Shown: positions 12,206 through 20,985 of the stretch, in pieces | Position numbering within the stretch: the stretch's first letter is position 1 | How the letters are laid out: each line of letters starts with the position of its first letter | NCBI GenBank assembly: GCA_910577745.1 | Contig: CAJTNG010000001.1 | Coordinates: forward strand, 93,459-157,458 | Origin: an uncultured Anaeroplasmataceae bacterium | GTDB lineage: Bacteria > Bacillota_I > Bacilli_A > Acholeplasmatales > Anaeroplasmataceae | Direction of reading: 5' to 3' | Length of the DNA stretch: 64,000 nt | Position numbers and translations under genes: made by a program | Notes under the pieces: model-generated | The model's input: the letters and a program-made list of their open reading frames with translations, nothing else | What the model was told of the DNA's origin: nothing | The model's database searches: none

Positions 12206-13129
12206 CTACTTTTTCATATCTATAAAAGCAAGAAAAGCAGTGACGTATTCTTGGGCCTGCTGTTCAGTGAGTTGATGTGACCAAGGTTCTCTTTGACTCA
12301 AATCACAGTTTAAAGTGTATTCATAAAACCTGGCGGTTTTATCTCGATTGGTTTGATTCCACTTATTGTAGCCTAAAGGATGAATGTGATCATCCATAGT
12401 ACACAAGATAAATGCAGCACAACCATAATCTCGCCAAGGTCTTGCAAGATATGCAGTTTCTGAACCTACAAAGCTACATTTATAGAAGAGATAACCAAAT
12501 TCAAGGTCCTGTTTGTGGGAAGGAGCACATATATAAGAAGGAGTGGTGCTCCCTCTATCAATCGTAATAATCTCACAATTTTCAAATAATGCTGTTGCTC
12601 CTCCAAAAATGAAATCCACATCCCCTAAAATCTTACAATCTTTATAATATTGTATAGAAGGCGTTCCTTTTAGATGGTCTTTAGGATGAAAGCCTTGATA
12701 TTTCTCTAATAGATTATCTGGCATAGGACCAGTAAATAGAGTATCTTGTGCACTTTGTATTGTGCAATCTTGACAAATGAAATGAGATCCATCAACGTGC
12801 AATGCTACAGCTTGACCATAAATTTGAGAGGGTACAGAATCGTTAAGAATTGTCAGTCCCTCTAGTGTAACATAATTTGCTCCAACGTAAAAGGTATAAG
12901 TTCTAAATGTATTACATTCATTATGATCTGACATAATTTTATGATAGTAATCTTTATTTCTTATAATCACTTGTCCTCTAGTTTTAGCACAAATTTTTAT
13001 ATTAGGAATATTTACCTCTACTTTTTCATTGTATATCCCGTTTTCTAAAATCAAAGTATCTCCAGGATGTAAAGAAAGAATTGCTTCGTTAATAGAAGTA
13101 TGATGATTTATTGTTTTTATCATATGCAT
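12206..13129 (-). CDS. Pectinesterase (carbohydrate esterase family 8), cytoplasmic
   Basis: 307 aa. It removes methyl esters from polygalacturonate, releasing methanol and free carboxylates. The family signatures are all present: GQAVALHVDG, QDTLF (catalytic Asp with the preceding Gln), GDVDFIFGGA (second catalytic Asp) and YLARPWRDYG (substrate-binding Arg and Trp). The body is a right-handed parallel beta-helix repeat pattern. There is no signal peptide, so it should act on imported oligosaccharides in the cytoplasm. The start is ATG at 13129 or the ATG two codons later; AGAGGT upstream fits either. The gene is divergent from the ABC/GH28 operon and shares its control region. Confidence 0.92.
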   Translation of the reverse strand: MHMIKTINHHTSINEAILSLHPGDTLILENGIYNEKVEVNIPNIKICAKTRGQVIIRNKDYYHKIMSDHNECNTFRTYTFYVGANYVTLEGLTILNDSVPSQIYGQAVALHVDGSHFICQDCTIQSAQDTLFTGPMPDNLLEKYQGFHPKDHLKGTPSIQYYKDCKILGDVDFIFGGATALFENCEIITIDRGSTTPSYICAPSHKQDLEFGYLFYKCSFVGSETAYLARPWRDYGCAAFILCTMDDHIHPLGYNKWNQTNRDKTARFYEYTLNCDLSQREPWSHQLTEQQAQEYVTAFLAFIDMKK

Positions 13130-13144
13130 AGTACCTCTATAAGA

Positions 13145-13172
13145 ATTATAGCATATTTCAAGAATATTTAAA
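13145..13172 (-). promoter_or_regulatory. Pectinesterase promoter (extended -10)
   Basis: Minus strand TTTAAA (13172-13167), 16 bp, then TGC followed by TATAAT (13150-13145), 15 bp before the start codon. Confidence 0.55.
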
Positions 13173-13186
13173 CTAAAAAGAAAAAA

Positions 13187-13200
13187 TTAAGCGTTTTCTA
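13187..13200 (+). promoter_or_regulatory. Upstream LacI/CcpA-type operator candidate
   Basis: ATTAAGCGTTTTCT-like site ending exactly where the -35 of the ABC operon begins. It shares the core TAAGCGTT with the downstream site at 13244-13257 and is nearly identical to the site before pyk (6163-6176). Confidence 0.45.
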
Positions 13201-13229
13201 TTGACTATAAAATTCAAAGGTGTTAAAAT
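13201..13229 (+). promoter_or_regulatory. Promoter of the pectin/ABC-importer operon
   Basis: TTGACT (13201-13206), 17 bp, TAAAAT (13224-13229): a near-consensus sigma-A promoter, about 92 bp upstream of the first gene. Confidence 0.75.
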
Positions 13230-13243
13230 TATTGCATAATCTA

Positions 13244-13257
13244 TGTAAGCGTTATTT
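13244..13257 (+). promoter_or_regulatory. Downstream LacI/CcpA-type operator candidate
   Basis: TGTAAGCGTTATTT matches 12 of 14 positions of the cre consensus, about 10-20 bp after the predicted transcription start. Its distance to the upstream site is 57 bp, centre to centre. Confidence 0.5.
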
Positions 13258-13320
13258 TAGTATGCAGTTTAGTAAAAAATATTACATTGGTTATGTGGGG
13301 AATAGTTGTGAGGTGGTAGT

Positions 13321-14061
13321 ATTAAGACTAATGTAAAAACATATTTGGTTCAAGATTTAGTAATACTAGCGATTATTGGTTTTATATTAGAAGTGTTATG
13401 CACTAAGATGACAGGCTTTGTTTTAGATGCTATTCCTACTTGTACAATTTCATTTTTAATTTTATTTATTGCTATTGCTAGATGGAATTTATGGGGACTA
13501 CTTATAACGCCTGTGTTAGCTTTAGCTACAATGCTTGGGGGGATGTGGCATGTAGTTTCAGGCATAAGTGCGGTTTACGATTGGAAAGTATTTTTATCAG
13601 TTTGGATTGCTTTATTACCATTAGGTGTTAATGTTATATTTTTCAAAAAAATTGGCACAAAAAAAATAGTTCAAAAAATTCCATTTTTAATTGCCTTATT
13701 ATTAATGAATTACGTTTTATTTAATTTTACACAATTATTTATGTTTAGAATATTAGATCACGGAAATCCAATTGTCATTGGAAATCCAGTGTATAGCTAT
13801 ACCTATAAAAATGATGAAGGGGAAGAATTCATTAAAAATTATTATATGGATTATAATTTCATTTATAATTTATTTGGATTTTTTATATCCATTATAGGTT
13901 CAATTATATTAAGGTCTCAAGGAGTACTCAATAATGTTATTGATAAGCTCGTTGAAGATAAAGAAAATGCTGAAATGCTTAAAGTTGACGAAGAGTCTTT
14001 TAAAATAGAAGAAGTCTCTGAAGCAGATGCAACAGCAGAAGAGGAGTCTAAACCTGCATAA
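13321..14061 (+). CDS. Polytopic membrane protein of unknown function, first gene of the ABC operon (probable AUU start)
   Basis: 246 aa if started at ATT 13321. There are about six membrane segments over residues 8-220 and an acidic Glu-rich cytoplasmic tail at the C-terminus (about the last 45 residues). I do not recognise a family; the topology and size resemble S components of ECF importers, but no signature supports this. For the start, GAGGTGGT lies 5-6 nt before ATT 13321, and the resulting N-terminus M-K-T-N-V-K-T-Y-L-V-Q-D reads naturally. The first conventional start (TTG 13345) has no ribosome site and would cut the helix. Translation of the next gene follows after a 39-nt gap. Confidence 0.75.
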   Translation: MKTNVKTYLVQDLVILAIIGFILEVLCTKMTGFVLDAIPTCTISFLILFIAIARWNLWGLLITPVLALATMLGGMWHVVSGISAVYDWKVFLSVWIALLPLGVNVIFFKKIGTKKIVQKIPFLIALLLMNYVLFNFTQLFMFRILDHGNPIVIGNPVYSYTYKNDEGEEFIKNYYMDYNFIYNLFGFFISIIGSIILRSQGVLNNVIDKLVEDKENAEMLKVDEESFKIEEVSEADATAEEESKPA

Positions 14062-14100
14062 GACTCTTAAAATTTTTATTAAAGGACGGTGTTAAAACTT

Positions 14101-15135
14101 ATGCAACAAGTCGTTGAACGTGATCAAAACGTTGTTGATGAGGTTGAGAGAACCAAGTGGAAACGTATGCTTGAAACTCTAATAAAAGATTGGCGTCTGT
14201 ATGTTTTACTGGTTCCTATGTTGCTGTTTTTACTATTATTCAAATACTTTCCTATTGGGGGATTGTTGACAGGCTTCAAATGGGGTAGTGATACATCTAT
14301 GTATAACAGTGAATGGGCTGGATTATATTGGGCACAATATATTTTCACAGGTCCATATAGCCCTGACTTTTGGACAGCCTTTAGAAATACATTTGTAAAT
14401 AGCATGTATGGATTAATATTGGGATTTCCAATTCCTATTTTTCTAGCATTATTATTTAGTGAAATAAAATGTATGGGATATCGAAGCTTTTTGCAGGTTG
14501 CTTCTTATTTGCCACATTTTGTTTCAACAGTAGTAGTTACAACCATTATTGGAATGTGGTGCGAAGGAAGCTCGGAAAGTAATCCAAATGGTGGAGTTAT
14601 GTATATGCTTTGTAAAACATTAGGAATGTGTTATCAGGCAGATGGTGTATTGAATACAAAATCCCTATTAGAACAACCTAAATTTTTTAGACCTATCTAT
14701 CAAATTTCAGGTATATGGGAAGGTGCTGGTTATGGATCAATAGTTTATTTTGCTGCTATTCTAGCAATATCGCCTACAAGTTATGAAGCGGCAAGAATTG
14801 ATGGAGCATCAAAATTACAGCAAATTCGTTACATTACTTTCCCTGGTATGGCTCCTACTTTAACAATTATGTTAATTATGCGTATTGGACACATTTTAAA
14901 TGTGGGATATGAAAAAGTTATTCTATTAATTGGAGACAAACAAGCGGCATGGGAAACAGGAGATGTTGTATCTTCCTTTGTTTATCGTATGTCAGGAAAA
15001 GATCCAAATTGGAATGGTGCGGTCATAGCCCAAGTTGGTATAGTTGCAGACTTATTTAATTCCATTTTAGCGATGGTTTTGGTTTTAGGTGCTAACGCTA
15101 TAAGTAGACGTGTCTCATCTACGTCATTATTCTAA
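14101..15135 (+). CDS. ABC sugar importer permease, LplB family
   Basis: 344 aa, about six membrane helices. The EAA loop that docks the ATPase is EAARIDGASKLQQIRYITFPG. The N-terminal pattern (WRLYVLLVPMLLFLLLFKYFPIGG) is typical of LplB/YteP permeases, which in Firmicutes take up pectin-derived or complex oligosaccharides. Compared with relatives it carries an extra loop of about 40 residues (C-rich, about residues 150-190), probably outside the cell. The ATG at 14101 is chosen over GTG 14089 because the SD-like GGTG lies 9 nt before it. It pairs with the YtcP-type permease that follows. Confidence 0.9.
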   Translation: MQQVVERDQNVVDEVERTKWKRMLETLIKDWRLYVLLVPMLLFLLLFKYFPIGGLLTGFKWGSDTSMYNSEWAGLYWAQYIFTGPYSPDFWTAFRNTFVNSMYGLILGFPIPIFLALLFSEIKCMGYRSFLQVASYLPHFVSTVVVTTIIGMWCEGSSESNPNGGVMYMLCKTLGMCYQADGVLNTKSLLEQPKFFRPIYQISGIWEGAGYGSIVYFAAILAISPTSYEAARIDGASKLQQIRYITFPGMAPTLTIMLIMRIGHILNVGYEKVILLIGDKQAAWETGDVVSSFVYRMSGKDPNWNGAVIAQVGIVADLFNSILAMVLVLGANAISRRVSSTSLF

Positions 15136-15151
15136 GAGCTGAGGTGAAGAG

Positions 15152-16009
15152 ATGAAAAGATTAGATAAAAGTGAAATAGTTTTCAAAATATTATCTTATG
15201 GTATTTTAACGATATTTGCCTTATGCTGTTTATATCCATTTATCTTTATATTGTCTAGTTCAATATCTTCAAAGTCTGCAGTAGATGCAGGTAAGATTGT
15301 TTTGTGGCCTATAGGATTTAATCTTAAAACTTACGAATTCGTTTTAGGAGAAAAGCAATTCTGGTTATCTTATTGTAATACTTTCTTTATTACAATGTAT
15401 GGAACTTTAGTTTCAATGTTAGTGGCAATTACAGGAGCTTATGCTTTATCTAAAACAAGATTAATGTTTCGTCGAGGCTTCAACTTTATCCTATCCTTTA
15501 CGATGTGGTTTGGAGCAGGTATGATTCCTACATTACAAAACTTTTTGAGATTTGGCGTTACAAACAGATATATGTTTATAATTTGTTTAGGATTTAATGC
15601 TTTCAATATAATTTTGTTAAGAAATTATTTTAGTGGAATACCAAAAGAAATAGAAGAAGCAGCTACAATAGATGGAGCTACTGAATTCCAAATTTTGACT
15701 AAGGTTTATGTTCCAATGTCAAAATCATCTATTATTACAGTTGCGATGTTCTTTGCTGTAAGTCGTTGGAATGGATACTTATGGGCACAAATGCTATTGT
15801 CCGGTTCCGATCAGCCACTGACGGTTTATATTAAAGTTTATTTGAAAAATATATTAGCTCAAATAGGTGATGGTCTAGTATTAGACTATTCAGTTTATGC
15901 ATTACAATATGCATTTATCGTTTGTTCTATCATTCCGATTATTGTTGTATATCCTAAACTGCAAAAGTATTTTGCAGCTGGTGTCAACGTAGGCGGAGTT
16001 AAAGAATAG
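15152..16009 (+). CDS. ABC sugar importer permease, YtcP family
   Basis: 285 aa, six membrane helices. The EAA motif is EEAATIDGATEFQILTKVYVPMS. It is a partner of the LplB-type permease 16 nt upstream. The LplB-YtcP pair plus a large lipoprotein forms the usual CUT1-OPL importer for oligosaccharides. GAGGTGAAGAG precedes the ATG. It ends 29 nt before the binding protein gene. Confidence 0.92.
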   Translation: MKRLDKSEIVFKILSYGILTIFALCCLYPFIFILSSSISSKSAVDAGKIVLWPIGFNLKTYEFVLGEKQFWLSYCNTFFITMYGTLVSMLVAITGAYALSKTRLMFRRGFNFILSFTMWFGAGMIPTLQNFLRFGVTNRYMFIICLGFNAFNIILLRNYFSGIPKEIEEAATIDGATEFQILTKVYVPMSKSSIITVAMFFAVSRWNGYLWAQMLLSGSDQPLTVYIKVYLKNILAQIGDGLVLDYSVYALQYAFIVCSIIPIIVVYPKLQKYFAAGVNVGGVKE

Positions 16010-16038
16010 AAAAAAAGAATTAAGGAGAAAAGGAAAAA

Positions 16039-18423
16039 ATGAAAAAGAAAAAAATTGCATTATTCGGTTTAACAGCCGCTGTTGCATGTTTGGCTCTAGC
16101 AAGTTGTGATGAAAATAATGGGCCAAATAATGGAGGCAACACAGATGACAATGGTCATACTTATGTTGCTGCTCCAAAAGATGAAACTTATGCTACAGAT
16201 GGTGGAAGAGTTGATATCAACATCAACTATTCAGGAGAATCTGGAGTTACTTACAGAAACTCTGCATCTTATCCAAATTTAGTAGATGGTAAAACCTATA
16301 CACAAGGAACTTTACTTCCTGTTTGGAGAGAAATTGCTGCAAAGACAAAAACAAATATTGCAGATGCTTCAGAGTATACGACTAATAATTCAGAGGCAAC
16401 TTATGGAAAGGTATCACCTACTGGTTTTGCAAGTGAAACAGATCCTAATCAAAAGATTGATTTAATTTTATTAGCTAGTAAAGAAATAAGTTCTATGGGT
16501 TCTTCAAATCAAGCCGTGAATTTAATGGAACATTTAGACAAGATGCCTAATTTCAAGGCTTGGTTAGAAAAGTATCCATCTCAAGCTGCTGCTATTATTA
16601 CAAACTATAAGCAAGAAAATGAAAGCTTATATTATACACCTTACTATGAAGGACAAGACAATATTGAAAGAACATTGGTAATGGATACACAATTAGTTGA
16701 AAAAGTATTAGATAATGCATCTGCAAACTATGATACTACTACAACAAATGGTGGTTCAAATCCTTCTAAAAACGTAGTACAATCTGGTTCTTATAAACCA
16801 TTTATGGATGCTACAAACAATTATTCTAGTGCTGTTACTTTAAAAGTATTAGATGATAAAAATAATGTAGTTGAAGTTCAACCTAAATTAGTTAAGAATA
16901 TCGTTGCTCAACAAAATGAATTATTAGCTAATGGATGTACTGGTAAGCAATTAGCAGAACAATTTACTAAATATTTAACAGATACTTATGGTGATTATAT
17001 TGGTTCTGATAAATTATTTGCTAAGAATTCAGAATTATTCACATCTAAAAAAGCACTTTATAATGTAGATGAACTTATTGGTCTATTACGTGTTATTAAA
17101 GCAAATCCAGGTTTAATTAGTGGCGATGCTTCTAAAGAAATTGTAACTATTTTCCCTCGTGGAGAAGCAAATAACCGTGTTGACTGTATGGCACGTTTAG
17201 CTCAATTATGGGGTGTTCAAGGTGTTACATCTTCTAAAGATTGGTTATATTTTGATGCAAATGGAAAATTGAATGATGCTCAAACTACAAAAGGTACTTA
17301 TGATGCACTTCATTATTTATCTCAAATTTATGATGAAGGTTTAATTTTAAAAGAATTCTGGCAAAAACCAGCTAGTGGTGCAAATCAAGCTCGTTATTTA
17401 AATAGATACTATTTAAAGACAGAAGATGGTGCAGGCTATGGATTCTTATGCTGGGATTTCGTTGCAGCTACTTCAAATGGTAATGATATTGTAGAAGGTA
17501 TCGGTACTATGGCTAATAAGAGAGTAATTGAATATTCTTCTAAAGGTATTCGTCCTGTTTTACCTCCATATACATATTGGGCAACTGAAAAATCATGGGA
17601 TCATACTCAAGATTTAACAAACAGAACTGGTAAAACTTTAACTCGTTATATTGAAAAGAATACTGCATTAAAAGCTGGTTCTTGGGTAATTCCAACAACT
17701 TCTGATAATATTGATGGTGCTTTAAGAATTATGGATTATATGTTCTCTCCAATGGGAAGCTATATTCAAAGCTTTGGTCCACAAGAATATTGGGCTAAAC
17801 CAGAAGGTGCAACAACAGGTATGCTTTCTTCTGATTTATTAGGCGCAACTTCTGATACTGATTGGGAAAATTTAACTCCTATCTTCTCTTTACAAACAAA
17901 AGCTATGTTAGTTAATAGTGGTAAAGTATTCTATAACTTTATGCGTGATATTTTAGGTGCTACTCATGGTGTTGGACATATTCGTTCAAAAGGTTGTGAT
18001 CTACAAGCTATCAATGCATATGGTCAAACTGGTTTAAGTAATTTATTAACTGCAATTAGTAAGGGCGTTGTAATCAAGAACGTTACTGACCCTGAAGGAT
18101 CAAATGGAAAATATACTTGGAATATGACAGTACCTGTAATGGGAAGTTATTCTGATACTGCAAAAGATTATGAAGCACTTTCTGCATTCTGGCCAACAGA
18201 TTGCTGTGCAACATCAGCAAATGGTTGGGTAAAATTCTTATCTGAACTTTCTACAACAGATTTAACGAATGTAAATATCTCAAGTATTGGTACTACACAA
18301 TATACTTATCAAGACACTTTAAATGCATTTAGTAAGAAGGATAAGAACTATTTATATCATATGGCTACAATTATGAGTATAAATGGTAATAACTGTATTC
18401 CTGATTACGCATCAAGTAACTAA
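16039..18423 (+). CDS. Lipoprotein substrate-binding protein of the ABC importer
   Basis: 794 aa, large for the family (usually 450-560). It has a lipoprotein signal of about 22 residues with lipobox L-A-S-C (C23), then a Gly/Asn-rich tether and a periplasmic-binding-protein fold rich in aromatic residues (for example NRYYL, CWDFVA and PPYTYWA), as expected for oligosaccharide binding. It should bind the substrate on the outer face of the membrane and deliver it to the LplB/YtcP permeases. Codon choice is strongly biased (GGT, CCA, TCT), suggesting high expression. A 16-bp stem-loop after the stop probably protects its mRNA. Substrate prediction (pectic oligosaccharide) rests on the neighbours. 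Confidence 0.88.
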   Translation: MKKKKIALFGLTAAVACLALASCDENNGPNNGGNTDDNGHTYVAAPKDETYATDGGRVDININYSGESGVTYRNSASYPNLVDGKTYTQGTLLPVWREIAAKTKTNIADASEYTTNNSEATYGKVSPTGFASETDPNQKIDLILLASKEISSMGSSNQAVNLMEHLDKMPNFKAWLEKYPSQAAAIITNYKQENESLYYTPYYEGQDNIERTLVMDTQLVEKVLDNASANYDTTTTNGGSNPSKNVVQSGSYKPFMDATNNYSSAVTLKVLDDKNNVVEVQPKLVKNIVAQQNELLANGCTGKQLAEQFTKYLTDTYGDYIGSDKLFAKNSELFTSKKALYNVDELIGLLRVIKANPGLISGDASKEIVTIFPRGEANNRVDCMARLAQLWGVQGVTSSKDWLYFDANGKLNDAQTTKGTYDALHYLSQIYDEGLILKEFWQKPASGANQARYLNRYYLKTEDGAGYGFLCWDFVAATSNGNDIVEGIGTMANKRVIEYSSKGIRPVLPPYTYWATEKSWDHTQDLTNRTGKTLTRYIEKNTALKAGSWVIPTTSDNIDGALRIMDYMFSPMGSYIQSFGPQEYWAKPEGATTGMLSSDLLGATSDTDWENLTPIFSLQTKAMLVNSGKVFYNFMRDILGATHGVGHIRSKGCDLQAINAYGQTGLSNLLTAISKGVVIKNVTDPEGSNGKYTWNMTVPVMGSYSDTAKDYEALSAFWPTDCCATSANGWVKFLSELSTTDLTNVNISSIGTTQYTYQDTLNAFSKKDKNYLYHMATIMSINGNNCIPDYASSN

Positions 18424-18435
18424 CATAATTCATAT

Positions 18436-18471
18436 GTTTTGTGGATAGGATAATCATCTTATCCACAAAAC
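18436..18471 (+). other. Intercistronic 16-bp stem-loop after the binding-protein gene
   Basis: Arms 18436-18451 and 18456-18471 pair over 16 bp with one wobble around AATC. There is no T-run, and the next gene's AAAAAGGAGG follows, so this is not a terminator. It is a likely mRNA stabiliser that raises binding-protein levels over the rest of the operon. Confidence 0.75.
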
Positions 18472-18496
18472 TATACCTTAAAAAGGAGGTTTATTA

Positions 18497-19225
18497 ATGA
18501 AAAAATTTTTAGTTAAAAAAAGTAAGATTTTTTTCATTGTCTTTTTAGTTTTAGGTTTTGTTCTCTTGTTGTCTTGTGCTGTATATGCGACAGAGTATAC
18601 AAATGTTCATATATTCTATCAAATTTCTTCTAGTGGAGAAGTAATCTTTTCTAGAGAATATACGAATGATACGATGAATAGTTTTACAAACATCTATCTT
18701 TATGATGGTTTTGCAAAAGGTGGAACGCCAATGACAAATGAAATTGCGAGACTCATTTATGATTTCCAAAAGTCATTAGCTTCCGTAAATACTTTTATTG
18801 TTATAACTGGAGTAATAGTATTAGTGGCAATTGCTGCTATGTTCCTATTCTCAAATCACAATAGAAGTGTATATTATAAAAGTAATCTAATCGTAGGTAT
18901 AGTATCTCCAAGTATAAGTATAATTTTCGTATTAGTTTTAATGATAAGAAATTTACTATTAATGGGAACATTTAATGAGAATTATGATACATTTAACCGA
19001 GTATCTGTTTTACAAAATATGTATATGCAAAAGGATGCATCTCAAAAAGTAGATATTACAAGTTATTATGATTGTAGTTCTTTAACGTTTGTGTTATATA
19101 CGATCTTTTTTGTAATAATAATTGTATACTCCATTTTTATGATAGTCTATACAGTATTTAGATATAAGGATTCTACGGAGAGAAGAAATCAAATTATAGA
19201 AAGGGCGGTTGAGATTAATGTCTAA
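18497..19225 (+). CDS. Four-helix membrane protein of unknown function in the ABC operon
   Basis: 242 aa with membrane segments at about residues 10-31, 96-117, 130-153 and 197-221. The first is followed by an extracellular region of about 60 residues. No recognisable domain. AAAAAGGAGG lies 5 nt before the ATG. The gene sits between the binding protein and ATPase genes of one transcription unit, and the next gene overlaps it by 8 nt, so co-expression with the importer is likely. It could be an accessory subunit of the transporter or a sensor. I do not know the family. Confidence 0.75.
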   Translation: MKKFLVKKSKIFFIVFLVLGFVLLLSCAVYATEYTNVHIFYQISSSGEVIFSREYTNDTMNSFTNIYLYDGFAKGGTPMTNEIARLIYDFQKSLASVNTFIVITGVIVLVAIAAMFLFSNHNRSVYYKSNLIVGIVSPSISIIFVLVLMIRNLLLMGTFNENYDTFNRVSVLQNMYMQKDASQKVDITSYYDCSSLTFVLYTIFFVIIIVYSIFMIVYTVFRYKDSTERRNQIIERAVEINV

Positions 19226-19856
19226 TGAATTAGAAAAATCTGCATCACCTTTTATTGAAGAAACTGAATTGAAACAAATAAAGACAGAAATGATGAGATA
19301 TAGAGCAAACTCTTTATCCTATTGGTTAGGTTTTGGTGCTATAATTTTTAGCGTTTTTGCATCTTTTATTTCGTTAAATAGTTTTCAACCAAATTCAGTA
19401 TTGGTAGTTGTTAAAATTTTATTAAATGTTGTAATTCTTTTGTTTGGATTTTTATCTTGTGAAAAAGCAAAAGCTTATTCCAAAAATTCATCTATTGCTT
19501 TAATAGCCATTGGTGGTGTTTGCATAGCTAGAATATTTTGGGTTCCACTTCAAATTTTTATTTACTTCAATAAATTTATAGCGGCTAATAATGCTTTAAA
19601 TAACAACGCAAATGACCAAGCAGCTAAAGATATTATTAATGAGTGCGCAAAATATTTAGGAAAACCAATTACAGATTATTATTCTGGAGATCGTGGTGCG
19701 CAGCATTGGTTACCTGCAGATGGTAATTTTAGAGCAATTTTAGCAATTGTTTTACTGAGTTGTGCAGCTGCTTTATTTATTTCAGCAGGAGTATATGGTT
19801 ATATTCGTTCTGTAAAATTGCGTAATTATATGAGCAGCATTAATCAAAAAAATTGA
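19218..19856 (+). CDS. Four-helix membrane protein of unknown function in the ABC operon
   Basis: 212 aa with membrane segments at about 33-54, 61-80, 96-117 and 176-199. The loop between helices 3 and 4 (about 55 residues, Asn-rich at first, then C-A-K-Y-L-G-K-P) is predicted outside. The start ATG overlaps the end of the upstream gene by 8 nt, indicating translational coupling. No family recognised. It ends 13 nt before the ATPase gene. Confidence 0.75.
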   Translation: MSNELEKSASPFIEETELKQIKTEMMRYRANSLSYWLGFGAIIFSVFASFISLNSFQPNSVLVVVKILLNVVILLFGFLSCEKAKAYSKNSSIALIAIGGVCIARIFWVPLQIFIYFNKFIAANNALNNNANDQAAKDIINECAKYLGKPITDYYSGDRGAQHWLPADGNFRAILAIVLLSCAAALFISAGVYGYIRSVKLRNYMSSINQKN

Positions 19857-19869
19857 GGGGGTATAGAAT

Positions 19870-20973
19870 ATGGCAACTGATGTTATTTTAAAAGATGTGA
19901 ATAAAGTATATCCCAATGGATTTCATGCTGTATATGATTTTAATATTGAAATCGAAAAAGGTGAATTTATTGTTATGGCTGGTCCTTCTGGTTGTGGTAA
20001 ATCTACAACTTTGAGAATGATTGCTGGTCTAGAAGAAATCTCATCTGGTGATTTGATTATTAACGGCAAGCGTGTGAATGATGTAGCACCTAAAGACCGT
20101 GATATAGCAATGGTGTTTCAAAATTATGCTTTGTATGCTCATATGAGTGTATACCACAATATGGCATTCTCATTAACAATTAGAAAAGTAGACCCTGCAG
20201 AAATTCATAAGAGAGTTATGCAGGCTGCAGAAATATTAGGATTAGTTCCTTATTTAAATAGAAAACCAAAAGAATTATCTGGTGGGCAAAGACAACGTGT
20301 TGCTTGCGGAAGAGCAATCGTTCGTGATCCAGTTGTATTTTTATTGGATGAACCATTATCCAATCTAGATGCAAAACTACGTGGTACGATGCGTAAAGAA
20401 TTGATGAATCTACATGATAGATTAAATGCTACATTTATTTATGTTACGCATGACCAAATTGAAGCATTAACACTAGCTTCTAGAATTGTAGTTATGAACG
20501 AGGGATATGTTCAGCAAATTGCAACACCAAAAGAAATGTTTGATAATCCTGAAAATTTATTTGTTGCTGGCTTTATCGGTACACCTCCGATGAATTTCGC
20601 AAACGGAAAAATTTCTGAGGATGGAAAATATTTTGAACATATGTCTGGCAATAAACTTAAGTTAACTCAACATCAAACAGAAATATTAAAGACTTATAGA
20701 GGAAAACAAGTTGTTATGGCTTCTAGAAGTGAATATATAGGTATTGATGAGGCATCTTTAACTTCTAATCCTGAATCTACATTTGAAATCGAAGTGGATT
20801 ATACAGAGTATTTAGGAGCTTATACATTAATTTATGGTTTATATGGTGGAGAAAATGTTATTGCGAAAGTATACACAAGAGAACCTATAGCGAAAATGGA
20901 TAAAGTAAAAGCTTGTTTTGATATGGAGAAAATTCATTTCTTTGATATTGAAACAACGAAAAGAATTCGATAG
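19870..20973 (+). CDS. ABC importer ATPase, MsmX/UgpC/MalK type
   Basis: 367 aa. Walker A GPSGCGKST (about residues 38-46), Q-loop FQNYALYAHMS, signature LSGGQRQRVA, Walker B VVFLLDEP, D-loop LSNLDAKL and switch His in THDQ are all intact. The C-terminal regulatory OB-like domain of CUT1 ATPases is present. In most Firmicutes a single MsmX-type ATPase, encoded elsewhere, serves many sugar importers. Here the ATPase gene is inside the operon, so the importer is self-contained. GGGGGTATAG precedes the ATG. Confidence 0.95.
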   Translation: MATDVILKDVNKVYPNGFHAVYDFNIEIEKGEFIVMAGPSGCGKSTTLRMIAGLEEISSGDLIINGKRVNDVAPKDRDIAMVFQNYALYAHMSVYHNMAFSLTIRKVDPAEIHKRVMQAAEILGLVPYLNRKPKELSGGQRQRVACGRAIVRDPVVFLLDEPLSNLDAKLRGTMRKELMNLHDRLNATFIYVTHDQIEALTLASRIVVMNEGYVQQIATPKEMFDNPENLFVAGFIGTPPMNFANGKISEDGKYFEHMSGNKLKLTQHQTEILKTYRGKQVVMASRSEYIGIDEASLTSNPESTFEIEVDYTEYLGAYTLIYGLYGGENVIAKVYTREPIAKMDKVKACFDMEKIHFFDIETTKRIR

Positions 20974-20985
20974 GAGGTTTTAAAG

